Positions 32,917 through 41,626 of a stretch of 64,000 bases of DNA are shown here, piece by piece. The stretch lies in NCBI RefSeq assembly GCF_026127265.1, contig NZ_WWFG01000017.1, positions 6,822-70,821 on the forward strand, written 5' to 3'. The notes below the pieces were generated by a model. That model was not told the origin of the DNA. It worked only from the letters and a program-made list of their open reading frames with translations, and made no database searches. Made by a program: the position numbers and the translations under genes. Position 1 is the first letter of the stretch. Every line of letters begins with the position of its first letter. The stretch is from Nostoc sp. KVJ3. GTDB taxonomy: Bacteria; Cyanobacteriota; Cyanobacteriia; Cyanobacteriales; Nostocaceae.

Positions 32917-33642
32917 TTAGGTGAAATTTACATGGTCTGTTTCAGGTTCAGAGTCGCCCATCTTGTCGGAAACCTGACCTAACACAGAGATTGTGCTGCT
33001 CACCAGAAGTAAGCATTTCTCAGGCAGGAGCAGACTTATTGCAGCCATGATTAGAGCATAAAAATTCAATCCTGTAGCGAGGAATGCATAGCATAAAACT
33101 AATGCAGTTTCTATGGCATAACTGATTAGCCGAGTTGATTTCAACATTCCGTGGTCAAGAGTCAACCAGTTTTCCAGTCGTTCTTCTGGGTTATCAAAGC
33201 GTTCACTACTTTCAACATCAATTCCTAAAGCCAAGTATGCCCGTGAAATATCCTGCCTAATCTTCCAAAGTTCGGGTGAAAGTTGATAAATATTTATCCC
33301 TAATCCCAGCAAAATACCACAAGTAGCTGTGCCGATATTCCATAGCCCCGAAATGCCAAATAACTTACCAAGCCATATTCCGATCGCAGCCCATTGTGCT
33401 GTTGCCACGGCGCACACTGCTACAAAGGCTATGATGGCCACTATACAAGGGGCTGTGGGGTTAGCTAACAGCTTTACGATCAGCGAGAATGCAAAGGTAA
33501 TTAGCCGCATTGAGTTCTCGGCTATCAGCCAAATTAACTTTAATACTTCCCTGAGAAACCCAAATACTTTTGCTACTATTTTTTGAATAGAGACAGCAAT
33601 ATTCTTCTTGGGTTCACCACTTTTTTGTTGACGACTTTTCAT
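32917..33642 (-). CDS. Multi-pass membrane protein of the ParM-ATPase operon
   Basis: 241 residues. Hydrophobic segments lie at about 45-60, 65-88, 97-120, 175-195 and 195-215, with a cytosolic loop between (SPELWKIRQDISRAYLALGIDVESSERFDNPEERLE). The N-terminus is basic and the C-terminus acidic. Its start lies inside the preceding gene (29-bp overlap). No family recognised; likely partner of the ATPase downstream. Confidence 0.65.
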   Translation of the reverse strand: MKSRQQKSGEPKKNIAVSIQKIVAKVFGFLREVLKLIWLIAENSMRLITFAFSLIVKLLANPTAPCIVAIIAFVAVCAVATAQWAAIGIWLGKLFGISGLWNIGTATCGILLGLGINIYQLSPELWKIRQDISRAYLALGIDVESSERFDNPEERLENWLTLDHGMLKSTRLISYAIETALVLCYAFLATGLNFYALIMAAISLLLPEKCLLLVSSTISVLGQVSDKMGDSEPETDHVNFT

Positions 33643-34030
33643 TTAAATCAGTGTCCTCTTTAAGAATTGATAGTTGATTGTTTAGTTCAGTTTTTGAGTA
33701 AATCTGAGAAACTATTAATCGCCCTTCGGCGTAAACAACCTTTAAAATCTGTCCAGTCTTTACGCTCTTAATACAGGAAGTGGGGAGCTTCCCAGTTAGA
33801 GAACCTGGGGTATTTACTTCATCACCGAGCTTGAAAGGTTTTGAATTATTGGATGTCCAGCACGTATCAGATTTAAAGTGTTGGGCTATTAAGTTTAATC
33901 CTTTCGCCCGTTCAGTTATTGCGCTATCTGAACCAATTCTTTTGGAGATAACAGCACTAGTCACGATGCCGAGGGATAGTGCATTAATCCCAATTGCTAT
34001 CCAGATTATTGGGTTAATGTGAAACTTCAT
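33614..34030 (-). CDS. Single-pass membrane protein, unknown
   Basis: 138 residues. One N-terminal membrane helix (IIWIAIGINALSLGIVTSAVI) is followed by a soluble domain with two cysteines (DTCWTSN, LPTSCIKS) that could form a disulfide outside the membrane, and a beta-rich part (GQILKVVYAEGRLIVSQIYS). It overlaps the previous gene by four bases (ATGA at 34027-34030). Confidence 0.65.
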   Translation of the reverse strand: MKFHINPIIWIAIGINALSLGIVTSAVISKRIGSDSAITERAKGLNLIAQHFKSDTCWTSNNSKPFKLGDEVNTPGSLTGKLPTSCIKSVKTGQILKVVYAEGRLIVSQIYSKTELNNQLSILKEDTDLNEKSSTKKW

Positions 34031-34389
34031 CGCTGCCTGTATTTTTCAGAAACAGTAATAACTCGCTCAACTAACTCGCGTGATTCTGGGTAATTGACAA
34101 TCAATTCTCTCGCTGCTTCGATATCACCACGTTCTATTGCATTGGCGATAATCATCGCGTTATCCCATCCCCCTAATTTCTCTGCATTAGCTCCTAATTG
34201 GGTATGTGCTAACGTGTCTCTAAATTCTGTGCCTTCTGCGTTAACTGACATGGAGAGTGCCTCGATATCTTCCTCAATCATTGCCGCCCACTGTTTAGGA
34301 TTTTCTGCTTTGATTTGCTGTAGTCTCAAGGCGCGGTCAGTTAGCGGTGAGCGTCCCCAATCGTTGGGATTTTTGTAGTCAAGTGTCAT
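34027..34389 (-). CDS. Unknown helical protein of the ParM operon
   Basis: 120 residues, soluble, mostly helical and acidic. Begins MTLDYKNPNDWGRSPLTDRALRLQQIKAENPKQW and ends with a helix RELVERVITVSEKYRQR. No family recognised. It overlaps the next gene by four bases. Confidence 0.6.
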   Translation of the reverse strand: MTLDYKNPNDWGRSPLTDRALRLQQIKAENPKQWAAMIEEDIEALSMSVNAEGTEFRDTLAHTQLGANAEKLGGWDNAMIIANAIERGDIEAARELIVNYPESRELVERVITVSEKYRQR

Positions 34390-34484
34390 TTGTTAGAATC
34401 CTTAAGTACAAATCGTTTTGCGTATCGAGATACATCCTGATTAGGCGATCGCCAAGCTTGCCGGCAGGTGCGATCGCTTCATCA

Positions 34485-34691
34485 TCAGTTTTCACAAAAC
34501 TCAACAAGTTCAAAAACCTCCCTCTGCACTTGGTTTTGACTTAATTCTTTTCGCCTGCCGTTGGAGTCGTTAAAAACGAAAGGGGCATTGACTCGACAAT
34601 TAGAACGGTGGCTGTAGCGCAGTTGTTGACCACGGAATTGGTAGAGGTGGTTACGTTGCAAGGCTGTCATTGAAAGCATTTGCTTCCTCAA
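34485..34691 (-). CDS. Unknown small basic protein
   Basis: 68 residues, Arg/Gln-rich (NHLYQFRGQQLRYSHRSNCR). It overlaps the upstream gene by four bases at 34688-34691. A 95-bp gap before the next gene contains two HIP1 sites arranged around an inverted GCGATCGC-GGCAGG stretch. Confidence 0.55.
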   Translation of the reverse strand: MRKQMLSMTALQRNHLYQFRGQQLRYSHRSNCRVNAPFVFNDSNGRRKELSQNQVQREVFELVEFCEN

Positions 34692-34924
34692 ACTTGGGAG
34701 TAGAACTCGATATTTAGGATTGCTTCGTGAATCTCCATCAAAGCTTGCACAGCATCACCCATCTTTAAGTCATTCGATGTACTGAATCGGTCGGAGGCTT
34801 CGATTTGCTTGTAATTTGGGGATGCTTGCACAAACCTTAGAGTTTGTTCGCAACCCAGGATGATGGTCATTATTTCGGTTGTTGTTAGGCTTGGCTGTGT
34901 CTGCACGGTGTCTTGGTTGCTCAT
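34688..34924 (-). CDS. Unknown small acidic protein
   Basis: 78 residues, helical (TTTEIMTIILGCEQTLRFVQ, KMGDAVQALMEIHEAIL). Four-base overlaps on both sides tie it to the operon. Function unknown. Confidence 0.55.
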   Translation of the reverse strand: MSNQDTVQTQPSLTTTEIMTIILGCEQTLRFVQASPNYKQIEASDRFSTSNDLKMGDAVQALMEIHEAILNIEFYSQV

Positions 34925-35166
34925 GACTTGTTTCTTCTCCTTTGGGTTTTCATCGGTGTGGGTTGGGGTTCTGGCTGATTACTTGGGGCTTCAGATTGAC
35001 TCGGCTTTTGAAGTACATAGCTGATAGCCCCTGCACCCCCCACGGCTGCGGCGATGGTGAACATATTGTTACGACCGAAGTACTGCACTCCGAAATAGCC
35101 AAAAGCGATCGCTGCTGCTGTTGCTCCAATGCCTAAAACCGTGTTTCTAAATCTGGATTTGGTCAT
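34921..35166 (-). CDS. Small membrane protein with proline-rich basic tail
   Basis: 81 residues. Two hydrophobic segments (TVLGIGATAAAIAFGYFGVQYF and MFTIAAAVGGAGAISYVL) are followed by a Pro/Gln-rich tail ending KTQRRRNKS. The layout recalls small holin-like or transfer-channel accessory proteins, but nothing proves either. Coupled by four-base overlaps to both neighbours. Confidence 0.6.
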   Translation of the reverse strand: MTKSRFRNTVLGIGATAAAIAFGYFGVQYFGRNNMFTIAAAVGGAGAISYVLQKPSQSEAPSNQPEPQPTPMKTQRRRNKS

Positions 35167-35396
35167 GCTGCCCCCTTGAAATTAGTGACCATTGCGCTAA
35201 GTGCCGATTTATTGGGCTGTGTAGATTGCACTGTTTCAACTTTTGGCGATGCTTGCACATTGCCGTGTTGAAAAATCAACTTCTCTACACCTGCTGAAAG
35301 TGCCTGTGTCGGTGCATCTTGCGGTAAATCAAACATCTTGCACAATTCAATTACTGCTAGGTAGGAGATGGTTATACGCCGAGATTCGTAATTCAT
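35163..35396 (-). CDS. Small protein following the ParM-like gene
   Basis: 77 residues. Begins with MNYESRRITISYLAVIELCKMFDLPQDAPTQ, which could form a short strand and two helices as in ribbon-helix-helix proteins. In ParM/ParR partition loci the gene after parM encodes the RHH adaptor ParR, so this is one candidate for that role; the RHH gene at 36739 is the other. Confidence 0.5.
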   Translation of the reverse strand: MNYESRRITISYLAVIELCKMFDLPQDAPTQALSAGVEKLIFQHGNVQASPKVETVQSTQPNKSALSAMVTNFKGAA

Positions 35397-35399
35397 TGA

Positions 35400-36515
35400 T
35401 TAAGCTCCAATTGAAATTTGAGTTAATAGCTTCAACCCCAAGGCATTGATAAATTGGGGATTGTTCAAAATCACAAAGCCTAAACCGGCTAAGTTTTGAT
35501 CCACCACTGGCAGCGAAACACCCCCACCCCAAGCGACAAGGTATTTAGCGCGGTCTAGATAATTGCCAGCAGTCACAAAGTTGGCGAATTTCTCAATCCT
35601 GTTACTCCACCACTGATCAAGACACTGGCTGTACTCTGCCTCGAACTTCTTGCCCGTGAGGTGGTTGCCTCCATAAGTGAAAGTCCCTTCTAGAATGCCC
35701 TGGTTCACCAAGCTGGGCGAGTGCTTCACATCCTTGGACAGCAGACTTACTCGGTCGTTTCGCTTGTCTAGTGCCTCTGCAATCATCGAATGCAGTTCAC
35801 CCGCTCCACCTTCAATCAGGTGACGGTCAATCACTGCACCACTGCCGTTAAAGACAGTTACAAGCCAAGTTGATGAACCGATATCAAGTGCGATCGCTAA
35901 TTCTGAGGGGTCAAGCACCAGGGACGCTTCACCGAATAAGCAGTGGGCAATGCTTCCAAATCCTTCGGGGTAAATGCCTGTAACAACAATCTCAACTGTC
36001 TTGGTGACAATGGAACGGGTTACAGGGTGCAGATGTTCAAAGGTGTGAGTCCCTTCAACTCTGCGCTTAATCTCTTGGCCCCAGCGTTCGGGGTTGTGGT
36101 TGCTCAAACTAATTGAAAGCTTTATCCCCGAAGGAATATTCAGAACTGCTAAGTCTGCAAGGATGCTTTCTAGTGCCAGTTCTGCTTTTTTCGCCTTATC
36201 CTCGTGCAGCAAGGTGTGGTCACTTTGAGCTAGAGCCGCACTGCCCCAGAAGAATTGAACATCTTTTAAGTCCAGGCGAGAACCTTCTACATACCGCAGC
36301 CAGCAGCCATCTTTTGAGATGGTTTCGTGGTGCATGATGTTGCGGTTGCGAACAAGTGAGTATGCGGCTGGCATCATGATCGAAAAATCACCGATGATTG
36401 CCTTGCCATACCCTGCTCCTGCGTCTTTACCTCCTGTGAGGTCAGTTAGCCCGGATTTGGCTAACAAGTCTGCTTGAACTAGCCAATTTTTGGCATTGGA
36501 ATATATAGCTGTCAT
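35400..36515 (-). CDS. parM: ParM/StbA-like actin-family ATPase
   Basis: 371 residues. Actin-fold signatures are AIALDIGSSTWLV near 204-216 (phosphate 2), GGAGELHSMIAEAL and the adenosine loop LVAWGGGVSLP near 327. The N-terminal phosphate 1 region is less clear (AGAGYGKAIIGDFSI). Length is close to other plasmid ParM-like proteins. It heads a minus-strand operon of at least eight overlapping genes and diverges from an RHH gene across a spacer with a 26-bp palindrome. Filament-driven plasmid segregation is the likely role. Confidence 0.8.
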   Translation of the reverse strand: MTAIYSNAKNWLVQADLLAKSGLTDLTGGKDAGAGYGKAIIGDFSIMMPAAYSLVRNRNIMHHETISKDGCWLRYVEGSRLDLKDVQFFWGSAALAQSDHTLLHEDKAKKAELALESILADLAVLNIPSGIKLSISLSNHNPERWGQEIKRRVEGTHTFEHLHPVTRSIVTKTVEIVVTGIYPEGFGSIAHCLFGEASLVLDPSELAIALDIGSSTWLVTVFNGSGAVIDRHLIEGGAGELHSMIAEALDKRNDRVSLLSKDVKHSPSLVNQGILEGTFTYGGNHLTGKKFEAEYSQCLDQWWSNRIEKFANFVTAGNYLDRAKYLVAWGGGVSLPVVDQNLAGLGFVILNNPQFINALGLKLLTQISIGA

Positions 36516-36683
36516 GGTTCAGATGATTGTTAAAGTCTTGATTTTTCTGGCTTGACGTTGATTTTTAGCTAAATCTAGACAAATCCAGATATCCAGTTGG
36601 GGGCAAGCCATAGCATCACTTTCCGGCAACTCTAGCCTTTGTTGAGTGGCTGTTTTTGGCTTGATGATGATATTATAGACTAA

Positions 36684-36709
36684 CGTTCACCCGTTATAAC
36701 GGGTGAACG
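36684..36709. promoter_or_regulatory. 26-bp perfect palindrome (probable operator/centromere)
   Basis: The half-site CGTTCACCCGTTA is followed at once by its exact reverse complement, with no spacer and no mismatch. It lies between the ParM-like gene and the RHH gene, 30 bp before the latter's ATG. RHH proteins bind such symmetric sites to repress their own promoter or to mark the plasmid for partition. Confidence 0.85.
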
Positions 36710-36738
36710 AAAAAATGTTTTAAAAATATCGTGGGAGA

Positions 36739-36990
36739 ATGGTAGAGCAAACTATTGAGACTGATGATTTGGGCAGGAGAGAAAACCCTGATTATTCTCG
36801 TGTTACAGGACTGGTCAAGAGAGACTTAGCCCGAAGGCTTCGTGTTTTTGTTGCATCTACAGAAACTACTATTTCAGAAGTGGTAGAAAAGGCACTGCAA
36901 AAATATCTTGATGAAATAGAGGGCGGAAGGACTAACTCAGAAGAAAGCAAGCCTGAAGAGAAAACCAAGAAAACTAAGGGCAATATATGA
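36739..36990 (+). CDS. Ribbon-helix-helix (CopG-like) DNA-binding protein
   Basis: 83 residues. RVTGLVKRDLARRLRVFVASTETTISEVVEKALQKYLDEIE has the strand-helix-helix pattern of CopG/ParG proteins, followed by a disordered Lys/Glu tail. GGGAGA stands before the ATG. It starts 30 bp after the 26-bp palindrome and is divergent from parM, so it likely binds that palindrome. It could be the partition adaptor, a copy-number control protein for the rep gene downstream, or both. Confidence 0.82.
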   Translation: MVEQTIETDDLGRRENPDYSRVTGLVKRDLARRLRVFVASTETTISEVVEKALQKYLDEIEGGRTNSEESKPEEKTKKTKGNI

Positions 36991-37052
36991 CTGAAACTTC
37001 AGAAGATTACCACCCCAACGTACAACCACCATCAAGCAGACTTGTTAAGTAA
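36987..37052 (+). CDS. 21-codon frame coupled to the RHH gene
   Basis: ATG overlaps the RHH stop as ATGA. The peptide (TETSEDYHPNVQPPSSRLVK) is too short to classify. It may be the remaining start of a lost second gene or a chance frame. Confidence 0.25.
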   Translation: MTETSEDYHPNVQPPSSRLVK

Positions 37053-37533
37053 CGTTACGAATAATTCGTATTGAAGTTGGATGTCAAGCGTTCGATTGTT
37101 CTGTAAGATCAGGCAAGTACTGAAATGAAGTGTACAACGGAGGTAAATATACAACAGTATCAAAAGATAAATGGACAAAAGCGCCACTACTAGGTAGTGA
37201 CGCTTTATCCGAGATTTAAACTCATATTCTATTTACTGGAGCAGGAGAGGGGATCTCAAACAAACCAAAGCAGTGGAAGAAAAGTTGGCACTAGAAACCA
37301 CTGATTGGAAATGAGATTTAGTCCGTGCTGCCTTCACACTATTATATCGATAGCTGTGGCAACTTTCATGTGCTTCTGTTGGCAGATTTTGGCTAAAAAA
37401 ATCATCAAATCTTTGTTTTCAAAGCCAAAATTGGGCAAAATTCGAGCAATACAGCGATTTATGTAGATATAAGGTATGGCAGCGCGATAACCCCTCCAAA
37501 TACTGAAAAACAACGTATTTGAGGGAAAAAGCT
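37053..37533. other. Spacer upstream of rep; candidate replication origin
   Basis: No gene seen in 481 bp. It contains a 15-bp palindrome (TACGAATAATTCGTA, 37056-37070) and a hairpin at 37178-37206 (AAAGCGCCACTAC with its complement, one G-T pair, three-base loop). The last 150 bp are AT-rich. The position directly before the replication gene makes it the best origin candidate, though no clear iterons were found. Confidence 0.4.
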
Positions 37534-40470
37534 GTGAAAAATAGTAACTTTGGACTTAAAAAAATTGAAGTTACACAGAGGTACGAGATCATATCCCGTC
37601 CCTCTGACATAGAAGCGCACCATTGGAATGAATGGTTAGCCAGTGCTGTTGACCCTGGAATTATTGCGCTAAACGTCATTTCCGTATCGGGTAATGCCGC
37701 CTACGATTACCTGTTTTATGGTCAAAACGTCCCTCGCCGTAACGATGGACGACTCAGAGACGGGGTACTCAAGAAGTATCGCCACATCGAAGGACTCAAC
37801 TGGTGGTGCAGTGGCGTTGACCCCCTCAACGATTATAGCCCTATGATGTGGGGCGGCATGAAGCCCGATCGCCCCAGGCGCGACCTGAACAAAGTTCTTA
37901 AATTCATCAAGTATGAACATCCCCTAAGAGTGCCAACACGGGCATTCTTCCTGGCAGTACCAGATCACATCTGGGAGAGTGTGGCCGCACGATATGACTT
38001 GACCATTAGCGATGAAGATAGGGCATTAGGCTTCTGGCATTGGGTATGGAAGTACAACATCTCAGTTGTGATTTGTGAGGGTGCTAAAAAAGCAGGGGCA
38101 TTGCTTACTTTAGGCTATGCAGCGATCGCCCTTCCTGGGATAAACAGTGGCTACCGCAATCCCAAAGATGAATTTGGACAGCCCACAGGTAATTTACACC
38201 TAATTCCAGAGTTGCAACACTTCGCTACCCTTGGACGTAAATTCATCATCTGCTTTGACCACGACACCAAGCCAGAAACAGTTCAACGGGTGAATATTGC
38301 CATTAGCCAAACCGCGAAACTGTTAACGAAGTGTGGCTGTCAAGTCCTAGTGACACAGTGGAGTTACCCTGAAAAAGGCATTGATGACTTAATTGCCGCT
38401 AGGGGGCCAGCTGTTACTGATGAAATTATAAAACTAGCACTGACAAAAGAAAAATGGCAGGTCAAAGAGTACAGCCGACTCTCAATTGAGGCGGCACTCG
38501 TTCTCAATCAGCGTTACCTGGGAGCATTGACCATCCCGGAAACCGCTAAACTGATTTTACTCAAATCCGTTAAAGGTTCTGGTAAAACCGAGTCATTTGC
38601 CGCGATCGTTGCTGAGGCGATCGCTAACGGTCAACCCGTTATCCTCTTATCGCACAGAGTACAGTTAGCCCAAGCGATCGCTGACAGGGTAGGCATCCCC
38701 TACATCACCGAAGTCAGAAACAGCGAAACAGGAGTTTTACTCGGTTTTGCGCTGTGTGTAGACAGTTTACACCCCAACGGTCAAGCCAGATTTAACGCTG
38801 CCCACTGGAAAGAACCCTTAGTAATCATTGACGAATCTGAACAGGTAATCTGGCACTTGCTCTCTGCCAACACTGAAGTTAAAAAGCATCGAGTGGAAGT
38901 CCTCAACCAACTTTCCCAGTTATTCAAAAATGCCTTCGCCCCTGGACGGGGTAAAGTTATCCTGGCTGATGCTGACTTATCTGATTTATCACCAGAAATG
39001 GTTATGGGTCTAGCAGAAACCAACGTTACCCCTTGGGTGGTGGTCAACAACTGGAAGGGTCAACCCTGGAACATCTACCACTACAAACAAACTACCCCGG
39101 TTAATTGGTTAGCTGCTCTGGAAGCCCACATCAAAACCGGGGGTAAGCCCTTTATTGCCGTTGATTGCCAAAAAGCTAAATCCAAATGGGGAACCAAAGT
39201 CTTAGAAGCGAGGTTCAAGAAACAATTTCCCGATCGCAAAATACTTCGTATTGACTCCGAAACGATTGCCGACCCGCAACACGAAGCCTACAACTGCATC
39301 TCGAGACTAAACAAAGTGCTGCTGGAGTATGACATTGTGCTGGCCTCCCCATCCATCGGCACAGGGGTCAGCATTGACATTTGGGGGCATTTTACCAGTG
39401 TTTGGGGATGCTTCCGGGGAGTAGCACCAGAAAATGCCACTCGCCAAGCCTTAGCCCGTGTCCGAGAGGCGATACCGCGTCATCTTTGGGTGGCCAGTCA
39501 TGGCTTAGGAAAGATTGGCAACGGAGCAATTAACCTCAAATCCTTGTTAGCCTGTGAGCATAAACGCTTTCAAGCTAACTTGAAGCTGCTACAGAATGCT
39601 TCATTGATCATTGACGGCGATGAAATCAACATTAACCGCACTGCCTTAAACGTTTTTGGCAAAATGGCCTGTCGGATCAATGCGGGTATGATTCATTACC
39701 GTGACACAGTGCTAGAGGAATTAGGCAACGAAGGCCATAACATTGTCGATGTCCATGACAACAAAATTCGCAAAAAGTTAAACAACGAAATCACCGCCCA
39801 AACAAATGAAGTTTACAACGGCGAATGTCAGGATATAACTGCTGCCGATACAACTGCGATGACTGCTGCCAAATATGAGGCGCTGCAACAACAACGAGCT
39901 AAAACCACAACTGAGCGCCACATTGAGCGCAAATATAAGCTAGAGCAACGTTACGGTGTGGATGTTACCTCGGAACTCGTCAAAAAAGACGATCAAGGTT
40001 ATTACCCACAACTGAGATTGCATTTTTACCTGACCTTGGGCAGAGCAAAAGTTGCTGACCGCGATCGCAAACTGGGTGAAAAGATGCTTCTTGCCAAGAG
40101 CGCATGGCTACCAGACTTTAACGGTGGTCAACTTGGGCTAGTGATTCATGCCTTGGAACTGTTCAACATCCCCCAATTCATCGCCGGCGATCGCGAATTC
40201 CGGGGAACTGATGCTGACCTAGTGCAGATGGCTAATAATGCCCTGTCTGTGAAGTGGCAAGTCAAAACCGTTCTGGGAATTACCCTCAATGACAATGACA
40301 GCCCCATCGTCATCTTACGGCGATTGCTGAAGAAGATAGGGTTAAAACTCAAATACCTTGGCCGTGATGGAACGGGCGAACGCCAGCGAGTTTATCGTGT
40401 TGTTGACGGTGACGATGGACGTGAGCAAATCTTCCAGAACTGGCTGGCTAAGGAGAAAGCCCTAGCTTAA
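37534..40470 (+). CDS. CyRepA1/DUF3854-type plasmid replication protein (Toprim plus helicase)
   Basis: 978 residues from the GTG at 37534, which follows GAGGGA; TTG at 37519 is the longer option. A DUF3854/Toprim-like part lies at about 170-290, with VVICEGAKKAG and the acidic ICFDHDTKPE. A helicase core follows with Walker A VKGSGKTES near 346-354 and Walker B VIIDESEQV near 430. The long C-terminal half shows no named domain by eye. This is the arrangement of large cyanobacterial plasmid Rep proteins, joining primase-like and helicase functions. It should initiate and drive plasmid replication. Confidence 0.85.
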   Translation: MKNSNFGLKKIEVTQRYEIISRPSDIEAHHWNEWLASAVDPGIIALNVISVSGNAAYDYLFYGQNVPRRNDGRLRDGVLKKYRHIEGLNWWCSGVDPLNDYSPMMWGGMKPDRPRRDLNKVLKFIKYEHPLRVPTRAFFLAVPDHIWESVAARYDLTISDEDRALGFWHWVWKYNISVVICEGAKKAGALLTLGYAAIALPGINSGYRNPKDEFGQPTGNLHLIPELQHFATLGRKFIICFDHDTKPETVQRVNIAISQTAKLLTKCGCQVLVTQWSYPEKGIDDLIAARGPAVTDEIIKLALTKEKWQVKEYSRLSIEAALVLNQRYLGALTIPETAKLILLKSVKGSGKTESFAAIVAEAIANGQPVILLSHRVQLAQAIADRVGIPYITEVRNSETGVLLGFALCVDSLHPNGQARFNAAHWKEPLVIIDESEQVIWHLLSANTEVKKHRVEVLNQLSQLFKNAFAPGRGKVILADADLSDLSPEMVMGLAETNVTPWVVVNNWKGQPWNIYHYKQTTPVNWLAALEAHIKTGGKPFIAVDCQKAKSKWGTKVLEARFKKQFPDRKILRIDSETIADPQHEAYNCISRLNKVLLEYDIVLASPSIGTGVSIDIWGHFTSVWGCFRGVAPENATRQALARVREAIPRHLWVASHGLGKIGNGAINLKSLLACEHKRFQANLKLLQNASLIIDGDEININRTALNVFGKMACRINAGMIHYRDTVLEELGNEGHNIVDVHDNKIRKKLNNEITAQTNEVYNGECQDITAADTTAMTAAKYEALQQQRAKTTTERHIERKYKLEQRYGVDVTSELVKKDDQGYYPQLRLHFYLTLGRAKVADRDRKLGEKMLLAKSAWLPDFNGGQLGLVIHALELFNIPQFIAGDREFRGTDADLVQMANNALSVKWQVKTVLGITLNDNDSPIVILRRLLKKIGLKLKYLGRDGTGERQRVYRVVDGDDGREQIFQNWLAKEKALA

Positions 40471-40835
40471 CCAAAATTCCCAACTCTAAACCTAACTAAA
40501 TAGCTGTGCCAGTTGTAGCCGGAACCTACAGCTTAGTTGCCTCATGGAATAATTGCGACTTTCGTACCATTTCCCCCCAAGGCAAGCTTAATAATGTGAT
40601 AGTTAGGACTACATTCGTCCCAAAATGCCTGTTTTTCGTTCCGTCCACTAACGGTAATTAAATAGATATACAGTTTTACTGGACAATCCACACTGGCCTA
40701 AAGTCATTGACCCATTAATCCCCAATAATGGATTTAAAGCCAGCCAGCCAGTCAGCCAGATACATCTTCGGCTTTTAGCGACTCAAAGGTGTCAACAGAA
40801 GGAAAGTAACTCAAAAGCTCACTAAAATTCGCTTA
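40471..40835. other. Intergenic, 365 bp, no gene seen
   Basis: Between the convergent rep gene and the unknown gene at 40836. A tetranucleotide run (GCCAGCCAGCCAGTCAGCC, near 40739) and a weak stem AGCTGT/ACAGCT near 40502-40533 are the only structures noted. Confidence 0.5.
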
Positions 40836-41495
40836 TTAGTAAACTTCTTCTTCAAGTTCAAACCAGTGTTCTGCCCACTTTCGAGAAAAGAGCGACCCGA
40901 TACGAGAGCAAAATGCTTTCAGTTGTTGTACCTCAGTATTACTGTATTTCTCTTTGGACAGGCGCTCAAATAAAAAGTTTGAAATCTCTGTGGGGGTTGG
41001 GGAGGTGTCATCCGACCAAAACTCCTCGTCGTCATCGAGAATACATGGGCAAGCCATTTCAAACAGAATCATTGAGCGCAGTGAGTAGTCTGTTTCTTCT
41101 AGAGATTTATTTTTTAGAACTTTGAGGAGAATTTCCTCATCCACAAGACAAACTATGCGATATAAGTCGCACCAAATCTCATGATTATTCTGCCTCTGAA
41201 CTGAACAGACAGTAGATATATTTTCAATAGTTTGTGCATCAATCGGGCTGAGGTGATCCCGGCTGAACAATCTTGAGATAATTGATTGGGTATCTTTGTC
41301 TATGGGAATCTCGATTTCATCTCCCAACCAATCGCTAGAGTTTCCCGCAGTAAAAAGCTCCCAACATAAATTGTTAGGTAAATTAATTAAGGCATTTACT
41401 AGAGGCGATATATCATTTTGTACATTGTTTTTGGGAGACTGACGAACTCTTCCATAATTAGGATCTAACGTTTTGCGCCGTTTGGCCTCGCCCAT
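40836..41495 (-). CDS. Unknown protein with MGEAKRRK N-terminus
   Basis: 219 residues. The start MGEAKRRKTLDPNYG is a short basic motif that I recall at the N-terminus of many unrelated bacterial proteins of unknown function. The rest is acidic and helical (EIPIDKDTQSIISRLF, CPCILDDDEEFWSDD) without catalytic motifs. No function assigned. Confidence 0.65.
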   Translation of the reverse strand: MGEAKRRKTLDPNYGRVRQSPKNNVQNDISPLVNALINLPNNLCWELFTAGNSSDWLGDEIEIPIDKDTQSIISRLFSRDHLSPIDAQTIENISTVCSVQRQNNHEIWCDLYRIVCLVDEEILLKVLKNKSLEETDYSLRSMILFEMACPCILDDDEEFWSDDTSPTPTEISNFLFERLSKEKYSNTEVQQLKAFCSRIGSLFSRKWAEHWFELEEEVY

Positions 41496-41626
41496 GTTGT
41501 ATTTCTCCTACCAATAACACTTTTGTGTATCTGCTTATGAATGCTTCTGAGTTGCTCTAGCGTTACGCTGCTCTTGAGAGAGATTTTACCGGAGTTAAGC
41601 GGTTAATTAATTTACATTCAAATCCC

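Noticed and set aside
31033..34030. A type IV secretion system
   Set aside because: Only one possible coupling-type ATPase and small membrane proteins are present; no VirB4, VirB6, VirB8-10 or pilin-like genes were recognised anywhere in the window.
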